64,000 bases of DNA, taken from NCBI GenBank assembly GCA_004519485.1, contig CP038117.1, positions 1,383,001 to 1,447,000 of the forward strand, given 5' to 3'. The notes beneath the pieces are model-generated. The model did no database searches. It was not told the DNA's origin and saw only the letters and a program-made list of their open reading frames with translations. Position numbers and translations under genes: made by a program. Position 1 is the stretch's first letter. Every line of letters begins with the position of its first letter. The DNA comes from Nannochloropsis oceanica (taxonomy: Eukaryota; Sar; Eustigmatophyceae; Eustigmatales; Monodopsidaceae). Shown piece after piece: positions 31,527 to 42,751 of this stretch.

Positions 31527-34446
31527 CTACTTCGCAATGGACAGGCTTTGGATACTGGCCGAAAGAGGCCTCGCTGACTCTCTGTCACATTCCCCTTCCT
31601 CCACCCCCCCTCTGCTGTCGTCGAAGCTGCATGGAGTATTGAGCGAGGCGCCAACGGGGACCGAGTCGCAGCTGTGGGAGTAGTCAGATCAAGGAAGAGG
31701 TGAGACCGATCGAGCAGGGCAATGGATGGTCGGTGCAAAGGAGAGGAATACGGCCCACAGGAGAAATCATCTCACACAGTGGCCCTGCAGCCCCTTCTAC
31801 CCACTCCTTCCCTCCTTTCCGCCCCCCCCTCCCCACTTGCCTGAGCGAGATTAAGGCCGCAGACTCAGGCGCCATCTCGTACACCCCTCCCCCCGACCTC
31901 CCTCCTGCCGGACCCTCCTTGCGGGTCATGACCACAAGGGAGCCGTTGGGCGGGTTCGTGGTGCTCTCGAAGGTCTCCACCGTCAGCTTGAACCAGCGCA
32001 TTAGCAGCTGGGGGGGGAAGGGGGGAAACAAGAAAGGAGTAAATGGAGGTGCACTTACATGCCACCGCCAGATTCATCTTCACTTCCTTTTCCCGACCCC
32101 TTTTCCCTCCCTCTCCTCCCTCCCTCCTCTCCCCTCGTGGCGCACCAGCCTGAGGGTGAGGCCGTGCGTAACGATGATGATGTTCAGGTCGGGCCTACAG
32201 ATGTGCCCATCCGCGAAGTCCCTGTTGAGGTGATTCAATATATTTACCATATTGATACGATACAATAAGATTCAATATGTTTGCCATATTGATATGATAC
32301 AATAAGGTTGGTTCCGTCCCATTCTCCCTCCCTCTTTATCTGCCTGCCTGCCCGCCTGCACCTGAACATGGTTGAGATAAAGGAGGTCACGCGCGTGTAC
32401 ACATCCAGGCCAGACTCGCCGTTTGGAAACCTGATGGCAAGGGGATGGGTGGGACGGAGGAAGGGAGAGAGGGAGGGAAGGCTGAGGGAAGATTATTACG
32501 GATATCCATCCTTTCTACTCGGATCTCCAAGCTTGTCCCCCTCTTCCTTGTCATTTTCATCATAATCCATCTCCCTCCCTCCCTCCCTCCCTCCCTCCCT
32601 CCCTCCTTCCCTCCCTCCTTCCCTCCCTCCCTCCCTCCCTCCCTCCCTCCCTCCCTCCCTCCCTCCGCGCTGACCGGAAGTAGAAGCGACCGAAGTTGGA
32701 TCGATCCTTCTTTGCCTGCTGGACCAGCTGGTGGCATTGGAAGTTGCCGAATTGCTAAGAGGAGGGAGGGAGGGAGGGAGGGAGGGAGGGAAGTGAGGAG
32801 GAGGGCGGTCTCGCTCTCCTATTTCGCTGTGGGTGCTCGTCCGGTCAGATCCCCCCACAGCCCGCACTCCCCCCTCCCTTTTGTAGACCTGCTCCGTGAT
32901 GCGCGGCTCCTCCCGGATGCCGACCTTAAGATTGTCCTCGAGCGACTCCAACATGTCGCTCAGGGTCTGCTTCGTCCTGACGGGAAGGGGGGGAGTAAGG
33001 GAGGGAGGCGGATGAGCAAAATGGGTATTTGGTCCTCCATAAGGGTCCTCAAGACCTCTCAAGGAAAAGGATAGTCCGACGTCAGGACAAGATCGGAACG
33101 GGCACTCATCACCACGCCACATTCCTCCCTCCCTCCCTTCCTCCCGCCGCACCGTCTGTAGGGTGAGGTATAGATGTAGAGCGGCTCGTCCCCTATCAGC
33201 GCCTTGAGCTGCCGTCCGGTCTCGCGGGCTTGCTCGTGGCCGACGGGGGATAGAGGGACCTGGGCAGGTGGGGAGGGTGGGAGGTGAAAAGCCGCGAAGA
33301 GCGAGGGGCTACAGTCGCAAGAAGGACGGTGTGTATTCTCCCGTACATAATTGGTTCATTCTCGGTCACGTACAAATGAAAATTGTATAGGGACGATTGT
33401 GGCATCAGGGAAAAAGAATCATCTTTCCTTCCCTCCCGCTCGCCCGCCGTCTCCCGCCCGCCCTCGCTCCCTCCCTACCTTCCAATCAGGGGTTTGGACA
33501 TACACGCGCTCGTCGGCATTGCCCGTGCTCTCGCCATGACGGACGAGGATGATGCGGTGGGGCTTGGTGATCTGGTGGGGGGAAGGGCTTTGAACGGAAG
33601 AGAAAGGGGGAGGGAGGAAGGGAGCGTGAGGTGGAGAGTGGTAGAGTGGTGGAGTAGCAGCTTTTGTATATGTGCCTTCTGTCTTATCGTATGACTTCTC
33701 CTCGTCCTCGTTCTCTTTCACATCCTCCCCTCATTCCCCCACATCCCATGGTATCCCCCCCGTTCGACTCACGAAGGCACTATTGGAGGCGTCACGAGGG
33801 AAAAGGCCGAAGAGGCGTGTGTTTGCAATAGCGAAGGTAGATGCCCGGGTGCCGCTCGCCCCTTCACTTTATATTCCGTCTCTGCGGCTTTATCTTTTCC
33901 TCCTTCTTTGCTCCCACCCGACAAGAATGTAAACCGCTTCTTGTTGAACATGTTCTTGGGAGAGGGTAGCCTCGGTCCTCCATTTCCTCCCCCTCCTCCT
34001 CCTCCTCCTCCTCCGAACGGTTGTGATAAAACTATTTGTCCGCTTTCCCCTCCTCTTCTTCCGCCTTCAGCTGATTGAAATTGCTGTTGGTGGTGCTGAT
34101 TCTGATGCTGCTGGTGTTGGTGTCTGTGGTGCTGCTGGTGAAGTAGACGACACTCGGCGCAGTCTGACGGGGGGGCAGTGCTCGTCCCAAAGATGGCCTC
34201 TTCAGGCAATACCAAGGAGGGGATACGCCGCATCGTAGTAGCCGGTTGTGAGTCATGGATGGGCATGTTCTTGCTGGTGATGGAGTCATTGAGTGGGCTG
34301 TAAGTAGCGCGTGGGAGGGGGGAAGTGGGGTGAGGGTAGTAGGGCACGTGATATGGGGTTGGAGGGGCAACTTACGTGTCCAAGTTGCCATTGCTGCTGC
34401 TCCTAGATTGCCCCCCTTCCTCTCCTTCCTCTGCTGTGTCGCTCAT
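31527..34446 (-). CDS. Histidine phosphatase (phosphoglycerate mutase-like)
   Basis: Histidine-phosphatase superfamily, close to the plant phosphoglycerate mutase-like proteins rather than glycolytic mutase; substrate unknown. Eleven exons: 34376-34446, 33918-34297, 33773-33861, 33479-33571, 33153-33259, 32889-32976, 32675-32754, 32362-32430, 32146-32221, 31841-32007, 31527-31671; 454 aa. The RHG motif LVRHGES gives the phospho-acceptor His192; YTSPYRRTKQT, REEPRITEQQFGNFQ, FRFPNGESGLDVYTR and VTHGLTL (His345) complete the active site. A His/Gln- and Gly-rich disordered N-terminus of about 150 residues precedes the domain. The intron 33862-33917 is only about 56 nt. The last intron has a GC donor (CAG|GCAAGT) and leads to a 48-residue C-terminus ending SIQSLSIAK; if unspliced, a different tail would read through to 31684. 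Confidence 0.85.
32571..32666. repeat. (CCCT)n microsatellite in an intron
   Basis: About 24 CCCT units with two imperfections, in the intron between exons at 32675 and 32430 of the histidine phosphatase gene. A GGGA run of about 30 bp (32761-32791) lies in the next intron upstream. Confidence 0.9.
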
Positions 34447-34782
34447 GATCCCTGTGCGCATGCGTGGTTTATGGCGAGGGAGAGGTTTGCAGTGCGTGAG
34501 CGAATGGCTGCCACACTCATATCATCTCGAGAATTGCCCGACATGTTCCAAGTTCTTCGAGGCACGTTGGGAGGTTGGTCGTCAGTTTCTGACATTTCCG
34601 TAACTAATTGGGAATCTCTTATACGTTATGCTTTGCTGTGTTAATACTAGATAGATAACAGATATGTTCAGGTAGCGGTGGGTGCGCAGGGCGTTCTATA
34701 ATTTGTAAATTAATGACCAAAGTAGAGACAGATGGGCCAGTCTTTCCTGTTGAAATAGTCGTATGGAACCTCAAGGCTTCTA
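34447..34782. other. Upstream of the histidine phosphatase gene
   Basis: About 340 bp, presumed promoter of the minus-strand gene. Nothing further seen. Confidence 0.35.
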
Positions 34783-34909
34783 ATGAATATTTTAGTATCC
34801 ACAGCTGCATGCTTGCTATCTCTCGTTCTTGTCTCCAGCATTTTACTCCTCATATCCCCGAAGGAGTTGGGCCAGCGGTACACATGGCCGGCGTGGTGGC
34901 ATCCTGTAG

Positions 34910-34942
<33 letters not shown>

Positions 34943-34983
34943 TATTAGCAAGAACAACAATAAAAGCAGCACTAAAAGAATAA
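34783..34983 (+). CDS. Possible small secreted or membrane protein
   Basis: Single open frame of 66 aa starting with a hydrophobic signal-like segment (NILVSTAACLLSLVLVSSIL), then SPKELGQRYTWPAWWHP, then a run of ten alanines encoded by a GCA microsatellite, and a short basic tail. No family is recognised. The signal-like start and Trp/Pro-rich mature segment argue for a gene, but at this length chance cannot be excluded, and splicing to downstream exons is possible. Confidence 0.3.
34912..34943 (+). repeat. (GCA)n microsatellite
   Basis: About ten AGC/GCA units, read as poly-Ala if the small open frame is real. Confidence 0.85.
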
Positions 34984-35954
34984 AGGACATATCAAGCTCG
35001 TCCACTTTTGAAAGAAATCAGAATCAAGGAAGAAAATGAAACGCACAGACTTACACAGCGGGCACACCATCCGGAGAAAAGAGGATGAGTCGGGAAAATG
35101 TGAGAAAACGAATAGTACTGAAAACGGCGCCCCTCTCTCCTCCATGCCTGGCAAGAAGTCAACACCATATACAAAATCTTGTGCGACGGCCCCTAAAAAT
35201 AGACTGGGGCACGAAAACGAGAACGAGCAGAGCACATAGCGGTGAAAACTTATGCCATACGCATGATGATCAGTGCCTATAAAGGCCGCAAAATGAAAGA
35301 AAGGGAAAACGAAGCGTGATAGCCACGTATAATTTGACGAGACGAAATTGGTAATGGGCGTTAGGACCGCGTGCCGGCAAATATGTTAAGGGGAGCACGA
35401 CATCCTGTCGCTAATAGGGGCATCAAATCAATTCATCCAAAAAGAACATGCGTTAGCAGAGGAGCACATGAGAGAAGAGGAAGTACGCAAAAATGGAAAA
35501 ACGATTATCCCGTGGTATAACGCCTGTCGAGGAGATGTATTATTTCTCCTACAAAGTAATCATGAACGGGGAGAGTCTCCACCACCCACTTGCCGCCTTC
35601 GTCTCGGCTTTCACGCTTGCGGGGTCCGTGGCACATTTTACTTCACTTTCCCTCATCACTTGCCCCTTTCCTCTATGTGAGTTGCGTCCTTAATGTTTGT
35701 ATGTACATCTCTCCTCTGACTCTACCTATAGCTCTCGGTCTCGATACCTCTCCTCCCCTCGCCTGCTGGCTGTGCCGGGCAAATACCAGACTCCAATCGA
35801 CCTCGATAAGCATGCACAAATGCGAGTGTCCGAGCCCGAGGGATTTAACAGTAGGGGATTAAAAATACGGGGTCACAGACAGGCCCATGGTGTTGCCGCA
35901 AACGGCCGCGCCATCTCCCTCGTCCGCGTCCCTCTTTTCCGACCTTCTTCCACC
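34984..35954. other. Intergenic, no convincing gene
   Basis: About 970 bp. A pair of possible exons on plus (35468-35677 with donor GTGAGT, and an acceptor at about 35731) can be joined in two frames, neither giving a recognisable protein. The far end is the 3' flank of the RAD6-type gene. Confidence 0.3.
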
Positions 35955-36010
35955 TCATGCATGCTCACCTTCCGCCGCCGACTCTCCCTTACCCCCTTCC
36001 TCGCCCTCTA

Positions 36011-36041
<31 letters not shown>

Positions 36042-37190
36042 CTCATCCTCGTCGTCGTCGCCATCCGCGATCCAGCTTTGTTCGACAATCTCCTTCACGC
36101 GGCGATTGTACTCTCGCCGATTGTCCTAAGGGGGGGGACGGATAGAGAGAGGGGGAGAGGGACGGAGGACGAGTGAAGGGTTGATGGTACAGGTATTAAT
36201 TTGAAATAAAAGGACTTTTCCTCACTCCTCTCTGCGGCAACCAAAAATATTCGCTTCGCTAAACCAACGAACTAAAGCTGCAAAAATAAGACGGGAGGGA
36301 GCGAAGTAGGGAAGGAAGGAGGGCGAGGCTACGCTATCACGTGCCTGGTACAGACGCGAGGCCTCACTGTTGGCGGGCGACGCAGGGTTGGGGTCGCACA
36401 GCAAGGACTGGATGGAGGTGAGGATGGCCGAGACGTCATAGATGGGGCTCCACTGGTTTTGCAGGATGTCTAGTCAGGGAAAGGAGGGGGTTGACAAGGA
36501 GGAGGGCAATGAGGGAGGGGCGCATAAAGTGGCACCTCAGCTTCTACACCCCTTACATTTACACAATTTGTCGCTCTTCTCCTCCTCACTTCCTCGTGTC
36601 CCTTTTTCTTTCCCTTTTTTTCCTTCTCCCTACCAACGTACCGAGACAGATCTGGCCGTCGTTGTAAATGTTGGGGTGGAACATCTTCGTCACAAATCGC
36701 ACCGCCGGAGCCTATGGCGGGAGAAAGAAAGAAGAGAGAAAGGGAGGAAGGGGATTATGACAGGGCCAGATGTATGAAATGATGGCTGTCTGGCTCTTAT
36801 CGCACCCTGTCACAATGCACCGATAAAATGCTTGAGCTACTCGCTGCCTGCATACCAACTCCTCCCTCCCTCCCTGCCTACCTTGTTGGGGTAGTCCTCT
36901 GTGAACTCAAGGAGCAGCTTAAAAGTGCCGCCTTCCCAGGGCGTGTCGTCAGGTCCGAAGATGACCGCCTGCCAGGTCATGATCTGGGAGAGAGGGAAGC
37001 AGGAAGGAATAAAAGGAGGGCTTTAGGGGACTGTCTCGGGTGGACAGCGCAGCAACAGCTATTTCTTATATTCCATCGCGTCGATCGAACGTACATTGTT
37101 GTCGAGGGGTGCGCCCTGAACGCCTTGTGGAGGGTCGCTCTGTAGCCGCTTCAAGTCGCGCATCAGACGGCGGCGGGCAGCGGTGGACAT
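35955..37190 (-). CDS. RAD6: Ubiquitin-conjugating enzyme E2, RAD6/UBE2A type
   Basis: E2 that carries ubiquitin on a cysteine and, with RAD18- or BRE1-type E3s, modifies PCNA and histone H2B. Five exons: 37095-37190, 36882-36983, 36642-36711, 36345-36469, 35955-36125; 187 aa. The start [20 protein letters not shown] is diagnostic for RAD6. The HPN motif is at residues 78-80 and the catalytic cysteine at residue 88 ([13 protein letters not shown]), the same numbering as yeast Rad6. The last exon continues past the usual UBE2A end (VEQSW) into a tail of about 37 residues that is almost entirely Asp and Glu, recalling the acidic tail of budding-yeast Rad6. The fourth intron begins with GC (CAG|GCACGT), the only junction that keeps LYQ|DNRREY in frame. 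Confidence 0.92.
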
Positions 37191-37808
37191 GGCTTAATGC
37201 AACCGAGGAGAAAGGGGGTTGAGGGTCGAAGTAGTTACGCGGCGTGCGCCTAATCTGCGTATTTTGAGGAGAGAGGGAAGAGAGAGTGAGACAGGTTTTG
37301 CAGGTTGCAGGTTGACGATGTGGCGCTCTGACGGAGCCTCGGCGGCGGGTGGGGGATGAAGAAAAAAGCAGAGAAGAAAATAAAGGTTGGAAATTTCCGG
37401 CTGTGGGACTCCGCCAGCACCCCCACATGATCCCAGCGAAATCTATCGCAGGCTGTGTGCTCCCCCAGGGTGCCCTGAACGGCAGTGACCAGGGAGGGGG
37501 CCAAGCTCCTCCTTTCCCCCTTGTGGCTAGCTCAATCAAGCTAAGGTCAAAGGCTGACATGAACGAGCCAGCGGGCGCACCCGGACGCGCAAGAAGGCGG
37601 GCTCCATATTCTGTGTTGCTGCGGAGTGTGGCTGGCTTGGCGCTGGATGATGCTTTATAGACAAGAAAGAAGTAGAGGAAGACGTGTCCCGTCCCAGCCA
37701 GACGGCGCGGCGAATTTGCGCGACGACCAGAATGAGAAGTTGGGCCGCGCGACCCCAAACGGTAATTTACACTCTCACACAACATCTACGCACAATAACA
37801 GTACTACA
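37191..37808. promoter_or_regulatory. Shared upstream region of RAD6 and the next plus-strand gene
   Basis: 618 bp between divergent starts, with no recognisable coding sequence. Presumed promoters and 5' UTRs. Confidence 0.3.
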
Positions 37809-40212
37809 ATGACAATGCCGCCTGACCGCCCAGACAGTACGAGAACAGTGCGGAGGAGAATCTTGGTCCTCTCCCTCTCCTTTCCCCGTCTTCTCCTCCT
37901 GCTCTTCCTCCTCACCCTCCTCCCACCATGCGGAGGCCTCACCTACAGCAGCATCTTAGTACTTAGACACAATCCAAGAAAAGTCGCAACCAATCCCTCC
38001 TGCTTTCTCTTTCCTTTCTTTTCCCCCTGCTTTTCATCGCGGGCGGCTGGGATCCAGAGCTTGCACAAAAGGAGACGCACTGGCATCTCGTTGACAGCGC
38101 GGTAAGTGCCTCGCTATGTACGTGGGAGCGGTAGAAACGCGATGAGAGGGCAAGATAAGGGAGAGAAAGGCACTGAATGACAGTAGAAAGGAGTGTGCAG
38201 CTGCGTGCGAAACGTAGCACTTTGTTGGAGGGGAATAGCGCACGCACGCTGGGGTGACCTAGTAGAGAGGGAGGAGAAGCCGGGTTCTAAGAGGGATGGT
38301 AAGTGGAGCCGTCCCCCCAAAAAATGTGCCTGGTCGAGTTTTGGGACTTTACCTCGAGAAAAGACGAGGCAAGATGTTGTATTGAGTGTATTTGTGAGTG
38401 GAGAAGGGAATTGACTGGTGGAGGAGCAGACGGATGGGTTGGTTACGGTTACGGATGGATTTTGATGTAGGGCGTCGACATGTCCACGCAGTCATCTCAA
38501 TCTTCGATTGCAAACATGTGCAAAACAGTAAAAAGAAAGGCGGTCAGACAGAAGGAGAGCGAACAGAAAAGCCTCGAAAAGGTGCGTGCATTGGTAGCCC
38601 GATTTCCACCCTTCCTCTCTCCCTCCCTCCCAGCTACCTCGTAGACTAAATGTCTACGTTTTGTTTCTGTATCTCCTCCTTACCCCCCCCCACCTCCCAG
38701 CCAAGAGCAGCAGTGGCAGCAGCAAGCCTCGCCTTCCAGTTTTTACGGCCAGAATCGTCATCTTGGGCAGCCCGAGCGAGGAGTGGGGACAGGGCGTGAG
38801 GGAGGGCCTCATCACGGAAGGTAGGCGAGGGAGGGATGAAGGGAGGGCGGGTCCGTGACCAAGGAGTGTTGACAGACGCACGGAAGGAGATGCTTGAGTC
38901 CTTACACTTGGGGCCTATGTGCACACATACATCTCAACAAGCGCCTCCACTCCGCCCTCCCCACACCCCAGGCTGGATGGAGGAGCGCGTGCAGGTCTTG
39001 CCCGTGCCCTCCCCGGAAGATTATCCGGAAGTAAAGTGGATGGCTTACCTACGGTATGTGTACCTATTTTGTCTCTCCTTTTTTCCACCCTTTCTCCCTC
39101 TCTTCTTGAGGGTTCTAGCGATATATCGTCTTCCCATCCCTCTCTCACGCTCTCCCATGTTCCCTCCCTCCAACCCTTCCTCCCTTCCTCTCCCTCACCC
39201 CCTCCTCCAGTGAGGGTTTAAAGCTTCGCAATACCACCTTTGTGATCGCTGCCCCGGGGTCTGCCGCCGGTCAAGTGCTGCGTTTCCTAGAGAAGCATCC
39301 CCTGAGGGGGAGTATCTTACTAGGTCGGGAGGGAGGGAGGGAGGGAGGAGGATGGATATTTCTTACTTTACATTTACCTGCCGTTTCTATTTCCATTTGA
39401 GACTGACAGCTTGCATCATTCCGGCCGTCTCTCCCTCCCTTTTTTCCTCCCTCCCTTCAGGCCCTGAATCCACCTACGAAGGTCGTGCGTGGGACTACAA
39501 GTTGCTGCGACAGCATTGTCCGTTCTTTGGGCTCATATATCCCATGGGAGAGGGGGATGAGGGGTACGTCTTTGGGGAGGGAGGGAGGGAGGGAGGGGGG
39601 GAGGGAGGGAGGAGGGTGGCTATGTGTTACTTAGAGCTGGAAGGACCCCCTCGGACGGAGGCGCTGAAGACAGAGGTGGAGGAAAGAGCGGAGGCTCACT
39701 TAGGAAACTATGTATGGAGGGAAGTCGCGTGACTGGGAGAAGACAGTAAGTAATCAGCAGAGCATATCTTTTCCAAGCATATTGTGACAAGGGTCAACCA
39801 TGTCTCGCCTCCTCCCTGCCTCTCTCCTTCCTCTAGATGGGAGCCACCAGCGGACGCGGAGCGTATTCGAGACGGTCTTGGCCTGGCTCCCTTTCCCTTT
39901 GGCATCAGGGCCACCCCAGAAGGACAAGAGATGAGGTATGGATTAGAAGCGAAGGAGGGAAGGAAGGACGGATGAGATAAACCGAGATTTTTTGTCTCAC
40001 TGCCGCTAATTTCCCTTTCCCGCCCTTCATCTTCCTCTCTCCCACCTTCCCTTTTATACATGCACCGCAGTGCCGTTGCTGCCCTTATCCGCGACTGGCA
40101 GTTCCTTGAGTCTCTTGGCATGGGACCCATCCAGCTGGTGGGTGAGGACGAGGAAGAGGAGGAGGAGGCGAAAGCAAAAGCCAAGGCGACCGGGACAAAA
40201 ATGGAGGAGTGA
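37809..40212 (+). CDS. Unknown protein with signal peptide, possibly plastid
   Basis: Family not recognised. Proposed exons: 37809-38101, 38711-38820, 38972-39053, 39211-39323, 39461-39728, 39837-39935, 40071-40212, giving 368 aa in one frame. The N-terminus has a long Leu-rich signal peptide (LSLSFPRLLLLLFLLTLL). The folded part looks alpha/beta: RLPVFTARIVILGSPSEEWG, VQVLPVPSPEDYPEVKWMAY, LKLRNTTFVIAAPGSAAGQV, RGSILLGPESTYEGRAWDYK, FFGLIYPMGEG; near the end RDWQFLESLGMGPIQLVG and an acidic-basic tail. Strand-loop-helix spacing suggests a nucleotide- or cofactor-binding fold but no motif decides it. Weak points are the 38711 acceptor (NAGNAG choice) and the 39461-39728 exon, whose middle is a GGGA run that would otherwise look intronic, and whose donor GTGACT is poor. 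Confidence 0.55.
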
Positions 40213-40851
40213 GGGGATGATAAGAAGATTGAAGCCATGCGGGGAAGATTGAACTACGAAAGTATGAAGTATATACCGGTATGTAAGTACTAATTTTGGT
40301 CGTTGTCTTTGGTTGTTTGCATTGGCCTGTCTTCTTTCGCCCTCTTTTTTATAAGTCAATCACTGCTCTTGCATCTCACTTCCTTGTTATATTTTCCCTT
40401 CGCTCTCTTTCTTTCCTTTACCTTTCTCCTCCAACTTCAATGCTTTAAAATCAATCGTCATCCTCAGAACGAAGAAAATAGAAAAGAAGACAAGGCTCAC
40501 CATGCGTCTTCCCTCCTTTTGCATCGATCGAGAAATAAGGGGGGGGGGCATTAGAATGCTGCTCTTGCGCTGTCTTTGTAGTCACGTCTTTGTCTTCCCT
40601 CTTTCATCCGCTTCTGTACATTTCTATCTCAACTTTTACCGGTGCCTAGTTTTTCCTACGCAGAGTTCTGTTTCCTCCAGCATGCACACGTCCATCTGGC
40701 TGGGCTCTTTGCTTTGCTCCTGCGTGCTCTAAAAACAGTTACAAGACAGTGAATCGTGATTGTTTTTTTTTAATAATCTTTCCCCCCATCGATTTTTGTG
40801 GTTTCCTTCCCAACCCTCTTCAACTCTACTCTTAAACTCCGCCCGAGCCCT
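40213..40851. other. Convergent 3' region, no gene seen
   Basis: 640 bp, pyrimidine- and T-rich, between the plus-strand unknown gene and the minus-strand PLDc_N protein. Presumed 3' UTRs. Confidence 0.35.
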
Positions 40852-41073
40852 CTAACCAACCGGCGTCTGCACGGGCGGGGCCGCGCCATGCTCCCGAGGG
40901 CCACACAAGAACCAGATTAAAAGCCCCCCCACAGGGAAAAAGAAGATAAGCAGTGTCCACAACACCTTGACCAAAGTCGAACAGCCGCTGCGGCAGACCT
41001 TAGAAACTGCTATGACGTCCGCAACGATCAACAAAATGAGGATCAGGAGGGACCAGAGGGAACTGTCGGCCAT
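40852..41073 (-). CDS. Small PLDc_N-domain membrane protein
   Basis: Single exon, 73 aa. Two membrane spans (LWSLLILILLIVADVIAV and WTLLIFFFPVGGLLIWFLCG) are joined by a short loop containing VCRSGCSTLVKVLW, and the second span ends in GPREHG. This is the complete pattern of the phospholipase D-nuclease N-terminal family (PLDc_N): a short two-span module with S-x-x-x-K-x-LW before the second helix and FPxxGLLIWFLxGPR at its end. In bacteria it occurs alone or fused to cardiolipin synthases; as a stand-alone eukaryotic protein its role is unknown. Confidence 0.75.
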   Translation of the reverse strand: MADSSLWSLLILILLIVADVIAVSKVCRSGCSTLVKVLWTLLIFFFPVGGLLIWFLCGPREHGAAPPVQTPVG

Positions 41074-42751
41074 ATTTATTCGAGATCTCGAATTTGTCGT
41101 AGCCCTTGTGTACTAGTGTATCACGTCGCCTGAAATACTCGATACGTGATGCTCTGTTCCTTCAAGCCTAGAATTTTTGTTTTGAGTCGGCTACCTAGCT
41201 GCCTGCGGCGAATATGAAAGGAACATAAGGGAGAACATTGTGAAGGGATAGGTTCAAGAAGCATTGTAAGCACGGGATGTGTTTAAGGAAAAATCCTTTT
41301 TGGAGCATGCACCCTCTCACAAAGATTTCACGTGCTGTGGGCGCCGTCGCTGTCGAAATCTCGCGCCCAGAAATTTCCTGCATCGAACACGCGAAATTCC
41401 ACAGGGCCGGTCCATTCACCACATGCGAAAATTACGTCTATACTTGCAAGAGAAATTTGCTGCCCTCAAATGCTAGGCATTGAATAGAACCTAAAGATTG
41501 TTTAAAAGCGCATATGAAACCTGTATTTGTTCTACGCGGGCGTTTCCCCTACCCCCCATCCCCCACTTTGCTTTACGATCCCCCTTCAAAAATGTGCACA
41601 GGGCACCAGGCAACACATGTTGCCTGCCTTTGCCTTGGTACGGCAGTTTGGATCACGATAAAGAGAACTTTTATGTTTTGAGCTTCGAACTCGACAGGGA
41701 AGCCGTGCTTGTGTACCGTGTTTTATCAGGCTGTGCTTGAGTCGGTTTCTTACAGCGGTCGAATCAGGTGGGACAGTGCGGCTTACGAAAAAAGGTAGTG
41801 GGCCCGTGGTCCGAACTGCCGTACGAAGGCAAGGGCAGACAACAAGTGTCCTATGAGGTACAGGCGGCTACAGCAGCACTAGTGGCAGTTCCTGGTAGAA
41901 GCTGTAAGGTAGTAGTAGTAAGGGGTAGACAGATGGGTAATTCACTCCTCCTCGTTTCCCAGGAGTTTGGCGGAAGTAACAATTATTAATATCGAGTCCC
42001 ACATCACTCATCCCCATAACTTGTTCATTCTCATTTACTCCTGCCGTCTACAACGGCGTAAACGTCTTTGTACCAGACTGTGCTTTTCCTTCACTGTCCC
42101 AGTTCAGAGTGGAGAGAGGGAATTCTTAAGACCTTTGAGTTTAGTAGGGGCGCAGGAGATCTTACAGATTAACAAGTCACTACGATAATTCACGGAGAAG
42201 AATTATCTGATATCTCCATTTTAGTATCACAGCAATCGAAGAATGATTGAGAATTGACTCTTATGCTGCCGTCGTCACAATAATTCCTGTCTCCAACGAA
42301 GGCATCCGACACAACCGTGTCCAAACAGCCGTTGGAAAGTTCCATCCGGACAAGAGCATCGCAAATATTAGGTCGGGAAATGTGGATACTAAATGAAGAT
42401 CGTGCCCTCTCGTGGTGGATGAAATGAAGCACGACTGTTTCTGTATTGTGTCCTGTCGCGCGAGTATAGAAATGCTATTAAGAAATAAAATATACGAAGA
42501 TGCTTTTGAAAATTTCCCCACCCATCCCATTACACATTTATGCGTCTCAGTTACTTTCTTTAACACCTTGGCCCCGCGGATACTCTGAAAGTGCATGCAT
42601 GCATTGCACTTTCTCTTATCTTTCTCAATTCTATAACTATAACAATTTTCTTACTTTCCTTTTCGTTCTTCTCATCTTTCCATTATTATTCAATGTAGTA
42701 CGCCTGCGGCCCGAAGTTTTGCTGATTCTTCCTTTTCACCGATCAAGTATG
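41074..42751. other. Intergenic, AT-richer, no convincing gene
   Basis: 1.68 kb with only short, unremarkable open frames on both strands (for example 41277-41483 plus, 42190-42432 minus). No domain, leader or RNA gene recognised. Confidence 0.35.

Noticed and set aside
32496-33074. Long open frames on both strands over tetranucleotide repeats
   Set aside because: A four-base repeat has no stop in several frames, so long frames arise automatically; the true exons here are those of the histidine phosphatase.
35468-35862. Two-exon plus-strand gene with GTGAGT donor at about 35678
   Set aside because: It can be spliced in two frames with equally unconvincing proteins; left as intergenic.
35697-36176. 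Long plus-strand open frame with a hydrophobic Leu-rich stretch
   Set aside because: It is the reverse complement of the last RAD6 exon; the Leu run mirrors the acidic tail codons.
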